Below are positions 51,556 through 60,330 of a stretch of DNA of 64,000 nucleotides, piece by piece. Where the stretch lies: the NCBI GenBank assembly GCA_009735695.1, contig SRSL01000003.1, positions 186,001 through 250,000 on the forward strand. The letters run 5' to 3'. The DNA comes from Christiangramia bathymodioli. GTDB lineage: Bacteria; Bacteroidota; Bacteroidia; Flavobacteriales; Flavobacteriaceae. Every line of letters starts with the position of its first letter. Position 1 is the first letter of the stretch. The notes beneath the pieces are model-generated. The model did not search any database. It was not told the origin of the DNA and saw only the letters and a list, made by a program, of their open reading frames with translations. The position numbers and the translations under genes are program-made.

Positions 51556-51618
51556 AGCTAATCTTATGAATTTAGAAAATATTTAAAATCCTCATTTTCA
51601 TAAGATTAGCTGTTTTTT
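51556..51618. terminator. 15-bp perfect hairpin between integrase and tRNA-Pro
   Basis: AGCTAATCTTATGAA (51556-51570) and its exact complement (51597-51611) enclose a 26-nt AT-rich loop, with GTTTTTTG after the right arm. It would stop transcripts running out of the tRNA gene or into it, replacing the lost native tRNA terminator. Confidence 0.65.
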
Positions 51619-51638
51619 GATGTCTATTGACATCCTAG

Positions 51639-51653
51639 TTGTCGGGATGACTG
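51639..51653. repeat. Right attachment-site repeat (inside tRNA-Pro 3' end)
   Basis: Second copy of TTGTCGGGATGACTG. Here it includes the acceptor-stem 3' strand and part of the T-arm of the intact tRNA-Pro gene, the usual target for tyrosine integrases. Confidence 0.8.
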
Positions 51654-51715
51654 GATTCGAACCAGCGACCCCACGCACCCCATGCGTATACGCTACCAGA
51701 CTGCGCCACATCCCG
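51642..51715 (-). tRNA. tRNA-Pro (anticodon GGG)
   Basis: On the minus strand the cloverleaf folds fully. Acceptor CGGGATG pairs with CATCCCG. The D-stem is GCGC/GCGT. The anticodon stem TACGC/GCGTG has loop ATGGGGT, giving anticodon GGG. The T-arm is GCTGG-TTCGAAT-CCAGT. The discriminator is A and no CCA is encoded. Its 3' end is the attachment site of the integrative element. Confidence 0.95.
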
Positions 51716-51874
51716 AATTATTCAATAAACCGCTCAATTTCAAAATTTCAAAAGTCTTCATTCTAGTTTGAAGCATTCTGTGGGGCAGCCCGCCCTGAGC
51801 GCAGACCACAAGCATACCCCAATTATTCTGCAAATAAAACAGCTTTATTTCAATTTTCAAAGTTTAATTCAGAA

Positions 51875-52735
51875 TTAAGCGATCACTCCTTTTTTCCGAA
51901 AATAATCCATGAATTCATCAGGGTGAGCCCCAGTTCTGGTGTTATCTTCCAGAGAATCAATCCGGTTTGTTTCTGCATCGCTTAATTCAAAATCAAAGAT
52001 CTGCATATTCTCCCTGATCCTTTCGTTATGTACGCTTTTTGGAAGTACGGCAACCCGCTTTTGTAAGGCCCATCGAAGGATGACCTGCGCAGCGGTTTTT
52101 TGGTATTTCTGCCCGATCTCTTTCAACAAATTATGATCGAGGATCTTCCCCCTCATCAACGGCGACCAGGCCTGGTACTGGATATCTCGTTTCTGGCAAT
52201 AATCGATCAGATCCTGCTGGATCAGCCTTGGATGGAATTCATTCTGAACAAGCACAGGCTGAATCCCTCCAATTTCCCGTAAAGCTTCCAAATGATGCTT
52301 CAGACAATTGCTAACCCCGATGGCTTTCACCTTTCCCTCAGCATATAATTCCTGCATCGTTTGCCAGGCATCCAGGTATTTCCCCGGAACCGGCCAGTGT
52401 ATCAGGTACAGGTCCAGGGAATCAAAGCCCAGCTTTTCCAGGGATCGCTCAAAGGCCTGCCTGGTGTTATTGCTTCTTATATCATCTATCCATAATTTGG
52501 AGGTAACGAAGATCTCCTTCCGCGGAATTCCACTTTGCCTGATTGCCTCACCTACCCCCTCTTCATTGTCGTAAAAACTCGCTGTATCGATTAGCCGGTA
52601 ACCTTCTTCGATTGCCGCCAGGATAGAGCTGATGACCTCCCGGCCATCCTTCATCTTATAGACACCAAGTCCAACAGAAGGCATGTCCAGGCCATTTCGT
52701 AAAGTTATTGAACCAGGCAGGGATTCAGATTTCAT
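51875..52735 (-). CDS. Aldo/keto reductase
   Basis: A 286-residue NADPH-dependent TIM-barrel reductase. The AKR catalytic tetrad is visible: D in RLIDTASFYDNEEGVG with Y nearby, K in FVTSKLW, and H in LYLIHWPVPG. The cofactor segment LPKSVHNERIRENMQIF is near the C-terminus. It overlaps the upstream hydrolase gene by 4 nt. It resembles the 2,5-diketogluconate reductase/YvgN group of small aldehyde reductases. The physiological substrate is not readable. Confidence 0.93.
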   Translation of the reverse strand: MKSESLPGSITLRNGLDMPSVGLGVYKMKDGREVISSILAAIEEGYRLIDTASFYDNEEGVGEAIRQSGIPRKEIFVTSKLWIDDIRSNNTRQAFERSLEKLGFDSLDLYLIHWPVPGKYLDAWQTMQELYAEGKVKAIGVSNCLKHHLEALREIGGIQPVLVQNEFHPRLIQQDLIDYCQKRDIQYQAWSPLMRGKILDHNLLKEIGQKYQKTAAQVILRWALQKRVAVLPKSVHNERIRENMQIFDFELSDAETNRIDSLEDNTRTGAHPDEFMDYFRKKGVIA

Positions 52736-53646
52736 AGGTTTGATTTTGAGTGTTGTTTTAAAAATCTACTTACTTCCGTTAAATAAATATCGGGTCTGTC
52801 CAGCCAGCCGTAATGCCCGCATCGATCAATAATAACGAGTTGGGAATTCGGTAGAATTTCATGTGCTTTTTCAGCCAGGCTCAATGGAGCCACTTCGTTC
52901 CTCCCGTTGAGTATAAGTACCGGTTTCTTGAATTGTGAAAGTTCGGCGGACAGGTCAAAATTATTTTGTGAAAGGTCATTCCACATCAGGGAATTAATTC
53001 GCATATTCCCATTCATAAATCTTCCCGAAATCCCAGTTGCCAGGCTGTCGTTATACAGGTAGGCCCTGGCGAGTATCGTTGCCCTGCGTCGGGCGGTCTC
53101 TTCTGAAGTATCTCCTAACTGAATTTTTGCTGAATAATGGTTCAATGAATCGCTGTAAGTTGCTGAAAGCTGGGAATAAACATCAAAATTTTCGAGAATT
53201 TGAAGGTCCAGTCCGCCGGAATGTGACTGTATCATCGCCTGCACTCTTTCAGGATATTTCACCGAATAGGCATAGGCCAGCATCCCGCCGAAGGAATGCC
53301 CAAGAACGATCCATTTGTCGTAGCCCAGGTGTTTTCTCAGCAATTCTATGTCTTCCACCATCAGGTTTAAGTTAATAGTGCTGCTGTTCAGGTGCTCCAG
53401 CTTTGACAGGCCGGTTCCACGCTGATCATAAATAATGGTAGTATTTTTTTCTGAAAGCTTCTGGGCCAGGTCGGCAAAACCGGAACTGCTTATTCCCGGG
53501 CCACCATTAATGATCAAAACCGGGAAACCCTTTCCAAAACTTTGAAAAGCCAGTTCTCCATCTGGGGTTTTAAAACTCTGATACTGTCCAAACGAGCCTA
53601 AGCTGTGTAAAAACGTAAAAATAAGAACTAAAGACAGGCGTTTCAT
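52732..53646 (-). CDS. Secreted alpha/beta hydrolase, proline iminopeptidase-like
   Basis: A 304-residue hydrolase with a signal peptide (ends LGSFGQ). Motifs of the prolyl-aminopeptidase group: INGGPGISSSGF (oxyanion hole), YDQRGTGLSKL, nucleophile GHSFGGMLAY, an aspartate in LNGRNEVAP that is replaced by Glu/Asn, and histidine in RCGHYGWLDRP. The acid member of the triad is therefore uncertain. It is co-transcribed with the aldo/keto reductase through a 4-nt overlap. Activity is a guess from the family. Confidence 0.85.
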   Translation of the reverse strand: MKRLSLVLIFTFLHSLGSFGQYQSFKTPDGELAFQSFGKGFPVLIINGGPGISSSGFADLAQKLSEKNTTIIYDQRGTGLSKLEHLNSSTINLNLMVEDIELLRKHLGYDKWIVLGHSFGGMLAYAYSVKYPERVQAMIQSHSGGLDLQILENFDVYSQLSATYSDSLNHYSAKIQLGDTSEETARRRATILARAYLYNDSLATGISGRFMNGNMRINSLMWNDLSQNNFDLSAELSQFKKPVLILNGRNEVAPLSLAEKAHEILPNSQLVIIDRCGHYGWLDRPDIYLTEVSRFLKQHSKSNL

Positions 53647-53756
53647 AGGCTGAAATTTGGATCATTTTAAATTCATTAGAAATTAAAACCGGAAGTTTTT
53701 TACTCGCAACAATTTAAAATTTAAATTTAGCGTCCCAAATACAATGACCTACAAAT

Positions 53757-55004
53757 ATGCTACAGAGAATCTTATTTCTGTTTATCATTTTATTCGCGGG
53801 CAGCATACATGCCCAGAAAATTTCCGAAACCAACACTGATAGCCTTTATTTTAAGGCTCTCGAGCTTTATAAAGAAACCAGCTATCAACGATCTCTGGAC
53901 TACACGAACCGGGGCCTTGAATTAGCGCCAGAATATCACGATATCCGTATTCTTAGGGTCCGAAACCGTTGGGCTCTTGAACAAATAGGGCTCGCAGGTG
54001 ATGACCTGATCTACCTTCTTCAAAATGCGCCAGATTATCCCGGTGTTTCGGAACTTGCTAACCGGCAGGTTTTATTATTTAAGGAACCTCAACAGGCCCT
54101 GGAGTTTATCGATATTTTGGAAGATCAGCTGAACTCTTCTCTTCAGGTTCAGGTTTTAAAAGCCTCTTTATATGAAAAAGCCGGGAAAAAGGAAGAAGCC
54201 CGGGAACTGGCTTTAGAAATTTTTTCGAACAGAAAACTTAACAACGACCAGCGCTATACGATTCAGAATATATTAAAAAGAACCATTTCCAACGAAATTG
54301 GGATCAATTACCAGTATATCGATTTCAGCGACGATTATAGCCGGAGTGATTCCTGGAATACCTATTCGGGAGAATATTTACACTATTTTGGTGCCTCTGC
54401 CGTTATTGCTCGCTTCACTCATCTGGATCGCGGCTATGAATCTGGCTCCTTATATGAGATCGAAGCTTATCCTGTATTTAGCGACCGCGTATATAGTTTT
54501 GTAAATGTAGGTTTTTCCAATGGAGATATCTTTCCTGATCTGCGTGCAAGTGCAAGCATATTTGTGAACTTTCTCAAAAGTTTTGAAGCGGAAGCTGGTG
54601 GTAGGTTACTGCACTTCAGCGAACAGGATTATTTTACTGGCATCGCAGGTCTCACCTATTATACCGGTAAATTCTACCTGAACGGACGAGCCTTTATAGG
54701 TCCCGAAACCCTGGATCAACTGGTTCAGAATTACCAGTTCAATATCAGGTATTATTTCCGGGATACCGATAATTATATCTTCGGAAGACTGGGCAGCGGG
54801 ATCTCACCTGATGAAAGTGCCATTTTCACCCAGGTACAGGATAATCCCAGCCTGGATGCCTATTATTTTAACCTTGGAATGAACAAGACCCTGGGAGCTA
54901 AGCACATCATTCAGCTTTCAGGCGGATTCCTTCAGGAAGATCTTAGCAACGGAAATACCGGAAACCAGCTTTTGGCCAACCTGGGTTACCGCTTTCGGTT
55001 CTAG
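53757..55004 (+). CDS. YaiO-family outer-membrane beta-barrel protein
   Basis: A 415-residue protein: signal peptide (ends GSIHAQK), a tetratricopeptide-like helical part (about 25-180, DSLYFKALELYKETSYQRSLDY...), then a beta-barrel of about 220 residues ending in YRFRF, a C-terminal aromatic typical of outer-membrane proteins. This arrangement matches YaiO. It converges with the glycosyltransferase gene that follows, their ends overlapping by 4 bp. It may form the export channel for the polysaccharide made by that operon (inference). Confidence 0.85.
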   Translation: MLQRILFLFIILFAGSIHAQKISETNTDSLYFKALELYKETSYQRSLDYTNRGLELAPEYHDIRILRVRNRWALEQIGLAGDDLIYLLQNAPDYPGVSELANRQVLLFKEPQQALEFIDILEDQLNSSLQVQVLKASLYEKAGKKEEARELALEIFSNRKLNNDQRYTIQNILKRTISNEIGINYQYIDFSDDYSRSDSWNTYSGEYLHYFGASAVIARFTHLDRGYESGSLYEIEAYPVFSDRVYSFVNVGFSNGDIFPDLRASASIFVNFLKSFEAEAGGRLLHFSEQDYFTGIAGLTYYTGKFYLNGRAFIGPETLDQLVQNYQFNIRYYFRDTDNYIFGRLGSGISPDESAIFTQVQDNPSLDAYYFNLGMNKTLGAKHIIQLSGGFLQEDLSNGNTGNQLLANLGYRFRF

Positions 55005-56452
55005 GATTCTGAAACCTTGAAGCCCTTTCGGGTCATCGTTCCCCAACCTGACTGGATCCTGAATAGTTTCTTGTAATAACCCTTCATTTGACCGAATACG
55101 ATCACCGGGTGATAGACGAAAGGTTCCAGGTAGGCAGCCAGCAGCAGTTCTATAACCTGCCTGGGTTTGGTATAATGATCAAAGCTTTTTACATACATAA
55201 AGATCGCAGCAGTCGAAAAAATACAACCCAGTAAATAAACAGCGAGGAACAACAGGATCGCGACCGGCCAGTTGATCCAGCCGAAAAGTCCGAATGCGAT
55301 GATACAAAGAAGTCCGAAAAATTCAACCAGCGGGGCTCCAAATTCAAAGAACAGCCAGTATGGGTAATATAAAATTCCCATAAAGCGATATTTCGGATTG
55401 AAAAAAAGCTTTTTGTTGATCGCCATGGTTTCCCACAATCCCCGGGCCCAACGATCGCGTTGCTTCACCAGAATACTGTAATCCGGCGGACCTTCTGTCC
55501 AGCATAGTGTTTCTGGAAGATAAACCACCTTATAAGGAATTCCAAGGTCTTCCATATGTCTTCTAAGCCTGATGCACAATTCCAGGTCTTCTCCTACTGT
55601 TTTGGCATCGAATCCGCCAACTTCCAGCAATCGCTTCCGAGGATACATTCCAAAGGCCCCGGAAACCAGCATGAGGCCATTGATCTCTCCCCAGGCCATT
55701 CTTCCTAATAAAAAAGCCCGAATATATTCCACCACCTGAACCATTGGAACAATGGAATTTGGTAACCTGAGTTCTTTCATCACCCCGTTCCTGATGATCG
55801 AGTCGTTAGCAATACCGATACCTCCACCACAGGCAATGATCTCTTTTTTATTCTCTTCCAGGTAGGGCCGTACCATCTTAATTAAGGCATCCTGCTCAAT
55901 GATACAATCGGCATCGGTACAAACCACCAATTCGGTGGTCGCAAAGTTGATCCCTGCGTTCAGGGCATCTGCTCGTCCCCCATTATTCTTATCGATCACC
56001 GTTAGGTGCGTGTATTTTTTATTCCGGCTTCGGTAGATGTTTCTTACCAAAGCCGTGGGAATTGGCTGCGAGATGAAACTGGCATCATGTTTCTCCAGGT
56101 CGAATTCCCTGATGAGCTTTTCCATGGAATCGTCCTTGCTCCCGTCATTCACCAGGATCAGCTCATAATACGGATATTGTATCGATAGTAGGGATTTCAC
56201 ATTTTCGATAATGGTCATCCCTTCATTAAATGCTGGCGCAACCAGGGTTACCGAAGGTATATCGGTTGCACTTACAACATCTGCTACCTGTAGAAAATTA
56301 GCCTTCCGTTTGGTTCGCCTGATCGCCCGGGAAGCCAGAACCACTCCTGTGAAGTACAGGCATAATAGAAGGATTCCGTAAGTAAAGAAAAAATAGTTCG
56401 TCAGGTCAAAAACGATCCCACTTCCAAAAAATGTTTCCAGACTATCCAACAT
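55001..56452 (-). CDS. PgaC-like processive family 2 glycosyltransferase
   Basis: About 483 residues from the ATG at 56452, which overlaps the HEAT gene by 11 nt; an ATG at 56512 would add 20 hydrophilic residues before the first helix. One N-terminal membrane segment, a GT-A domain, and C-terminal membrane segments. Motifs: LVAPAFNEG, LVNDGSKDDS, VVCTDADCII (DxD), VGEDLELCI (ED) and KQRDRWARG. The order resembles poly-N-acetylglucosamine synthase PgaC/IcaA. The polymer is not proven. Confidence 0.9.
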   Translation of the reverse strand: MLDSLETFFGSGIVFDLTNYFFFTYGILLLCLYFTGVVLASRAIRRTKRKANFLQVADVVSATDIPSVTLVAPAFNEGMTIIENVKSLLSIQYPYYELILVNDGSKDDSMEKLIREFDLEKHDASFISQPIPTALVRNIYRSRNKKYTHLTVIDKNNGGRADALNAGINFATTELVVCTDADCIIEQDALIKMVRPYLEENKKEIIACGGGIGIANDSIIRNGVMKELRLPNSIVPMVQVVEYIRAFLLGRMAWGEINGLMLVSGAFGMYPRKRLLEVGGFDAKTVGEDLELCIRLRRHMEDLGIPYKVVYLPETLCWTEGPPDYSILVKQRDRWARGLWETMAINKKLFFNPKYRFMGILYYPYWLFFEFGAPLVEFFGLLCIIAFGLFGWINWPVAILLFLAVYLLGCIFSTAAIFMYVKSFDHYTKPRQVIELLLAAYLEPFVYHPVIVFGQMKGYYKKLFRIQSGWGTMTRKGFKVSES

Positions 56453-57491
56453 GCATAGAGGTATTTGGGTATTGCTGTAGATAAAATTCCTGCACCTTCT
56501 GCTTATGTCCATTATTCCATAGGATCTCCGCTACACTTAGCCTGATATCTTCATTAGGGCCATAAAGCTGCTCAAGGTAGAATGGAACATCAATATCAGA
56601 ATTTTCGAAAATGTAATTCATGAGCTGAAGCTGTTGTGTAGGTTCGGGAATCTTGTCAAATTCAGCTTTTATAAAGCTCATATCGGCCCTGGAGACCGCA
56701 AAGGTTTTGATGCAATAAATGGCTGTCTCCCGCACCTCGTAATCTTCATCGGTAAGATGCTTCATGATATAATCTATCTCGCTATGAAGTTCGAATTTCC
56801 TGATGATGCGCATGAGCAGTCTTTTCGCGAAAGACCTGTCGGTTTCATATGCCTTCTGAAGCCACTTTAGGTCGGGCTGGGGATAAAGATCATAAAGTTT
56901 TTCAACGATCTTGATCTGCTGCCACAGGGTCATATTCCATTTAAGATAAGGAAGAAACCGAAGGCTTTCCCAACCCAGGAAAACTACCATGGCGATCTGA
57001 GCTTCCCTACGCACATAAATATTCTTATCATTTCGATATTTCAGCACCTCATCGAGGTAATGCGATTGATTCATCTCGTAGATCTCCCTGATACCACGCG
57101 CCTGCCTGTACCAGTTCCAGCTGCCTATCTTGGCAATGGAAACTCCATAAGGCGGAATCATGCCATATAATTTTTGAAGTTTGATAAAGTTGCTTCCAAT
57201 AATGGTTCGTTGGGTACGAATCATCAGTGAGATCAGGTATTGAATATTATTGCGGTTACCTGGACGTATTCCTATTTTCTTCAACCGGTCATTGATCTGC
57301 GAAATACTTATAGGATTCTCAGGGTCATTGTATAGATACCTGCTTACCAGGTCGGCAAAGGTCTCTTCAATAATGGCCAGTCTCCTCATTCGAATTCGGC
57401 GATAAAACATACTTATCCCTATTGCAATCCAATAGACAACAAGCAGCACCAATAAGATTTTTATGAGGAGGAGTAGTGTTACTTCATTCAT
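56442..57491 (-). CDS. Membrane-anchored HEAT-repeat protein
   Basis: A 349-residue protein. One N-terminal membrane helix (about 5-30, LLLLIKILLVLLVVYWIAIG) is followed by a basic stretch and a helical repeat region with HEAT-like units (NIYVRREAQIAMVVFLGW, DEDYEVRETAIYCIKTFA, NEDIRLSVAEILWNNG). It lies between a receiver gene (8-nt overlap) and the PgaC-like synthase (11-nt overlap). It is probably a scaffold or regulator of the synthase at the inner membrane. Confidence 0.8.
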   Translation of the reverse strand: MNEVTLLLLIKILLVLLVVYWIAIGISMFYRRIRMRRLAIIEETFADLVSRYLYNDPENPISISQINDRLKKIGIRPGNRNNIQYLISLMIRTQRTIIGSNFIKLQKLYGMIPPYGVSIAKIGSWNWYRQARGIREIYEMNQSHYLDEVLKYRNDKNIYVRREAQIAMVVFLGWESLRFLPYLKWNMTLWQQIKIVEKLYDLYPQPDLKWLQKAYETDRSFAKRLLMRIIRKFELHSEIDYIMKHLTDEDYEVRETAIYCIKTFAVSRADMSFIKAEFDKIPEPTQQLQLMNYIFENSDIDVPFYLEQLYGPNEDIRLSVAEILWNNGHKQKVQEFYLQQYPNTSMHVG

Positions 57492-57843
57492 TATAGGCTT
57501 TTAGGGTAGCATCAATTTCATCTAGATCTATCGGTACGGCGTAAAATCCAGCGATCCCGCTAAGAGCAAAAATCTCCTGCTTGATCTTATCCTGGCCCAT
57601 ATTGGTCACTATGAGCAAATTCTTGTGAAGAAGGATCTCCTGCACCTGGGCCACAAACTGAAGCGGAGCAATGCCTTCAAACAAAATATCCGATATGATA
57701 AAATCGAAATTATTTTGCTGGTCTTCAATACTGAGTTCATTCAGTGATCGAATGGCCTTGCAGCTATAGTTATTGAGGTTCACCAGTCTTTCGAGTATTT
57801 TGAGAATGATCAAATCCTCCTGGATCACCAAAACCTTCTTCAT
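57484..57843 (-). CDS. Divergent receiver-domain protein
   Basis: About 119 residues from the ATG at 57843 (MKKVLVIQEDLIILKIL); an ATG at 57894 adds 17 residues unlike a receiver. The fold is that of a response-regulator receiver with the phospho-acceptor aspartate in FIISDILFEG. The acidic pair is reduced to QED, and the conserved lysine position reads YAVPID (Val). It heads the synthase operon and could sense state by binding rather than by ordinary phosphorylation. Confidence 0.75.
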   Translation of the reverse strand: MKKVLVIQEDLIILKILERLVNLNNYSCKAIRSLNELSIEDQQNNFDFIISDILFEGIAPLQFVAQVQEILLHKNLLIVTNMGQDKIKQEIFALSGIAGFYAVPIDLDEIDATLKAYNE

Positions 57844-58008
57844 CGAATTAATTTTACTTCGGAAAGATAGCAAATTCCATAAAAAACAAAACACCTGGTA
57901 GAAGTTACACAGACTTTCAACTGGTTTTTGAGCAATAATGGTAAGAAAAATCTTTCATTGACATTTCTAAATTATTAACAGCAAGGAATTTCGTTTTAAA
58001 TCTGAACA

Positions 58009-59763
58009 TTATAAAGGCCAGAAAATCGGAACCAGCAGCAAAATAATCAGCGTAAGTATTAAAGTTAATGGCAGGCCCGCTTTTATAAAATCTACGAATT
58101 TATATTTCCCGGGCCCGTAAACAAGGATACAGGAAGGTTCAAAAGGAGTTATCAAAGAAACAGAAGCCCCCAGCATGATCGCGATCGCAAAAGAACGCGG
58201 TTCTACCCCTAGCATTTCGGCAGCCTGTATGGCAACCGGCAGAATTACCAGGGCTGCAGCGGCATTAGACATAGGCTGGGTAAGAATGATCACTAAAATT
58301 ACAAATCCGGCCATTACCCACATCACTCCCAGATCTCCCAGGAGACCAATGATATTGTTCGCCAGAAATTCTGAAGCTCCTGAATTTTCCATGGCCGTAC
58401 CCAGCGCACTCATTCCCCCGATAAGTATGAGTAATTGCCAGTTTATGATCGCATAAGCCCTTTCCTCCCTAATCGCACCGGAAACCACTATAACCAGCGC
58501 CGCGGCCAGGAAAGAAATCGACAGTGGTAAAACATTCAGGGAACCCAGTATGATCGCCACCAGGAAAACGATCGCGGCAAAGATTCCCTTCCGTTTTTTA
58601 AAAAGATCCACCTTAAAATCACCCATTACCGAAAATTCCCGAAGATTTTTAATGGCTTCGGTAGCTTCTTCCGTGCCTTGTACCAGCAGAACATCCCCCA
58701 TTTTTATACGAAGGTTCCCAATTTTCTGGGAGACCATTCCTTCATGCCTGTGAATAGCCAGTACCACCACGTCATAATTCTGCCTGAACCTGATGTCTTT
58801 CAGGGTTTTATTGATTAAGGGAGATCCCGGCGTTACGAGCACCTCCATTAAACGTACCTGCTCACTCTGTATATCGCTCTTTACCATGGTATCTGCCCGA
58901 ACGGCCATACCTACCGACTCCTTAACTTTGATAAGATCATCCATTTTGCATTCTACCAGCAGGATGTCCTTTTCATCCAGCAAGGTGGAGGCATTTGGGA
59001 TAATTTCCTTTTTTCCCCTGATAATTTTAATAATTCGAACATTCCATTCAGAAAGACCGGAAGAAAAGGCAGGCTGCCCTACAAGGTCGGAGCCATTGGG
59101 AATCACTATTTCAGAAAGGTATTGTTTAATATCATATTCTTCAGAATAACCGGCTTCCTTGTAATCGGGTAATAATTTCCTCCAGAATAGCAGCATAAAA
59201 AGAATCCCGATCCCCGTGAGAATCAGGCCAATCCAGAAGATCTCAAAAAAATGCAATTCTTCCATTCCCACACTTGCGATATACCCACTCACGGCAACAT
59301 TGGTGGATGTTCCAATGAGCGTACAGGTACCTCCCAGGATAGAAGCATACGCGACCGGAATAAGAACTTTTGACGGACTCACATTTAGTTTACGGGCGAT
59401 ACCAACAACCGGTCCCGTTACCAGTGCCGTGATCGTGGTATTATTCATAAAAGCCGAAAAGAATGCAGTGATCAACATGGTGTAACCCACAAATATTCGA
59501 GGGCTCTTAAAGCGTTTGATCAACTGCGAACCAATGATATCCAGCAGGCCGGTTTCTGAAAGGGCAGCGGAAATTACGAATATGGAAGCCAGAATGATCA
59601 TAAAATCACTGCTGAAGCCAGCGAATGCTTCTGCAGGGGTAAGAATGCCAAAAATGCATAAAATTACCAGCATGCCCACGGTCACCACATCAACCGAAAA
59701 TTTTTCAGTAGCGAAAAAATAGACTGCAACCAGTAGAAGGCCAAGCACAAGGGCAATTTCCAT
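58009..59763 (-). CDS. SLC13/DASS-type permease with TrkA-C domains
   Basis: A 584-residue inner-membrane transporter. Hydrophobic segments fill residues 1-185 and 390-580, with the family loops TGPVVGIARKLNVSPSKVLIPVAYASILGGTCTLIGTSTNVAVSG and ILTQPMSNAAAALVILPVA. Between the halves lie two RCK_C/TrkA-C domains (about 205-285 and 295-375). Such proteins carry anions such as sulfate, dicarboxylates or citrate with sodium. The regulatory insert is usual for bacterial members. It is a single gene. Confidence 0.9.
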   Translation of the reverse strand: MEIALVLGLLLVAVYFFATEKFSVDVVTVGMLVILCIFGILTPAEAFAGFSSDFMIILASIFVISAALSETGLLDIIGSQLIKRFKSPRIFVGYTMLITAFFSAFMNNTTITALVTGPVVGIARKLNVSPSKVLIPVAYASILGGTCTLIGTSTNVAVSGYIASVGMEELHFFEIFWIGLILTGIGILFMLLFWRKLLPDYKEAGYSEEYDIKQYLSEIVIPNGSDLVGQPAFSSGLSEWNVRIIKIIRGKKEIIPNASTLLDEKDILLVECKMDDLIKVKESVGMAVRADTMVKSDIQSEQVRLMEVLVTPGSPLINKTLKDIRFRQNYDVVVLAIHRHEGMVSQKIGNLRIKMGDVLLVQGTEEATEAIKNLREFSVMGDFKVDLFKKRKGIFAAIVFLVAIILGSLNVLPLSISFLAAALVIVVSGAIREERAYAIINWQLLILIGGMSALGTAMENSGASEFLANNIIGLLGDLGVMWVMAGFVILVIILTQPMSNAAAALVILPVAIQAAEMLGVEPRSFAIAIMLGASVSLITPFEPSCILVYGPGKYKFVDFIKAGLPLTLILTLIILLLVPIFWPL

Positions 59764-60330
59764 TGAAACAATATTAAGAGCTAATTAAAGATACTTAAAT
59801 ATGCGTACGGAAATCTGAATTCGGTACCCTGCTCCTTAAAATTGTGATTTTTTTCAGAATTGAAAATTTAAAATATACAATAACCTCATTGATAACAAAT
59901 TAAAACCAATTGGATTAAGCATTGCTTTTGATATTCAATATTTAAGTTATTATTTACTTAAATTGAAATCTGAACCGCCCATTTTTTACCACATAAAATC
60001 GGAAGGCTGAAACAGGTCTATTAAAGGGAATATGAGAGTTTTTATTCGGTTAGCAATGAGAATTCACCTTCCACCAGGAATTGAATAATTTCTTCAAATT
60101 TTGACCTATCCATAACGCGGGTAAACCATCCTGGGGAAAATTATAAGATAAATTTGGCACTATTTTAAATTACATTTAACTAAAGACCAGCGTATAACAG
60201 GTATAAAACACTACTCCGCCCCTGCATTGTCCCCTCATTGATAGTTGGATTTATTGGCGTAAGCATAAAAACAACACAAAATCCCAAGATTTAAAACTAT
60301 GTTTTTTGGATCACAGGTTACTTTTTAACA
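59764..60330. other. Long intergenic stretch
   Basis: About 570 bp between two outward-facing genes. A minus-strand piece around 60040-60130 can be read as a short peptide (MDRSKFEEIIQFLVEGEFSL) and may be the tail of a lost gene. I see no RNA gene or repeat here. Confidence 0.3.

Larger units (their letters stand above)
15010..51653. mobile_element. Integrative mobilizable element in tRNA-Pro, about 36.6 kb
   Basis: Boundaries are set by a 15-bp direct repeat of the tRNA-Pro 3' end. A tyrosine recombinase sits about 230 bp from the intact tRNA. Phased TAGGTAACC repeats lie 59 bp inside the left end and 97 bp inside the right end. The backbone has replication, SSB, RadC-like, mobilization (bfmA) and umuDC genes. 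The cargo is sensory and glycosyltransferase genes. The relaxase is reduced to 20 codons, so self-mobilization is unlikely now. The span could include more than one nested insertion. Confidence 0.7.
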
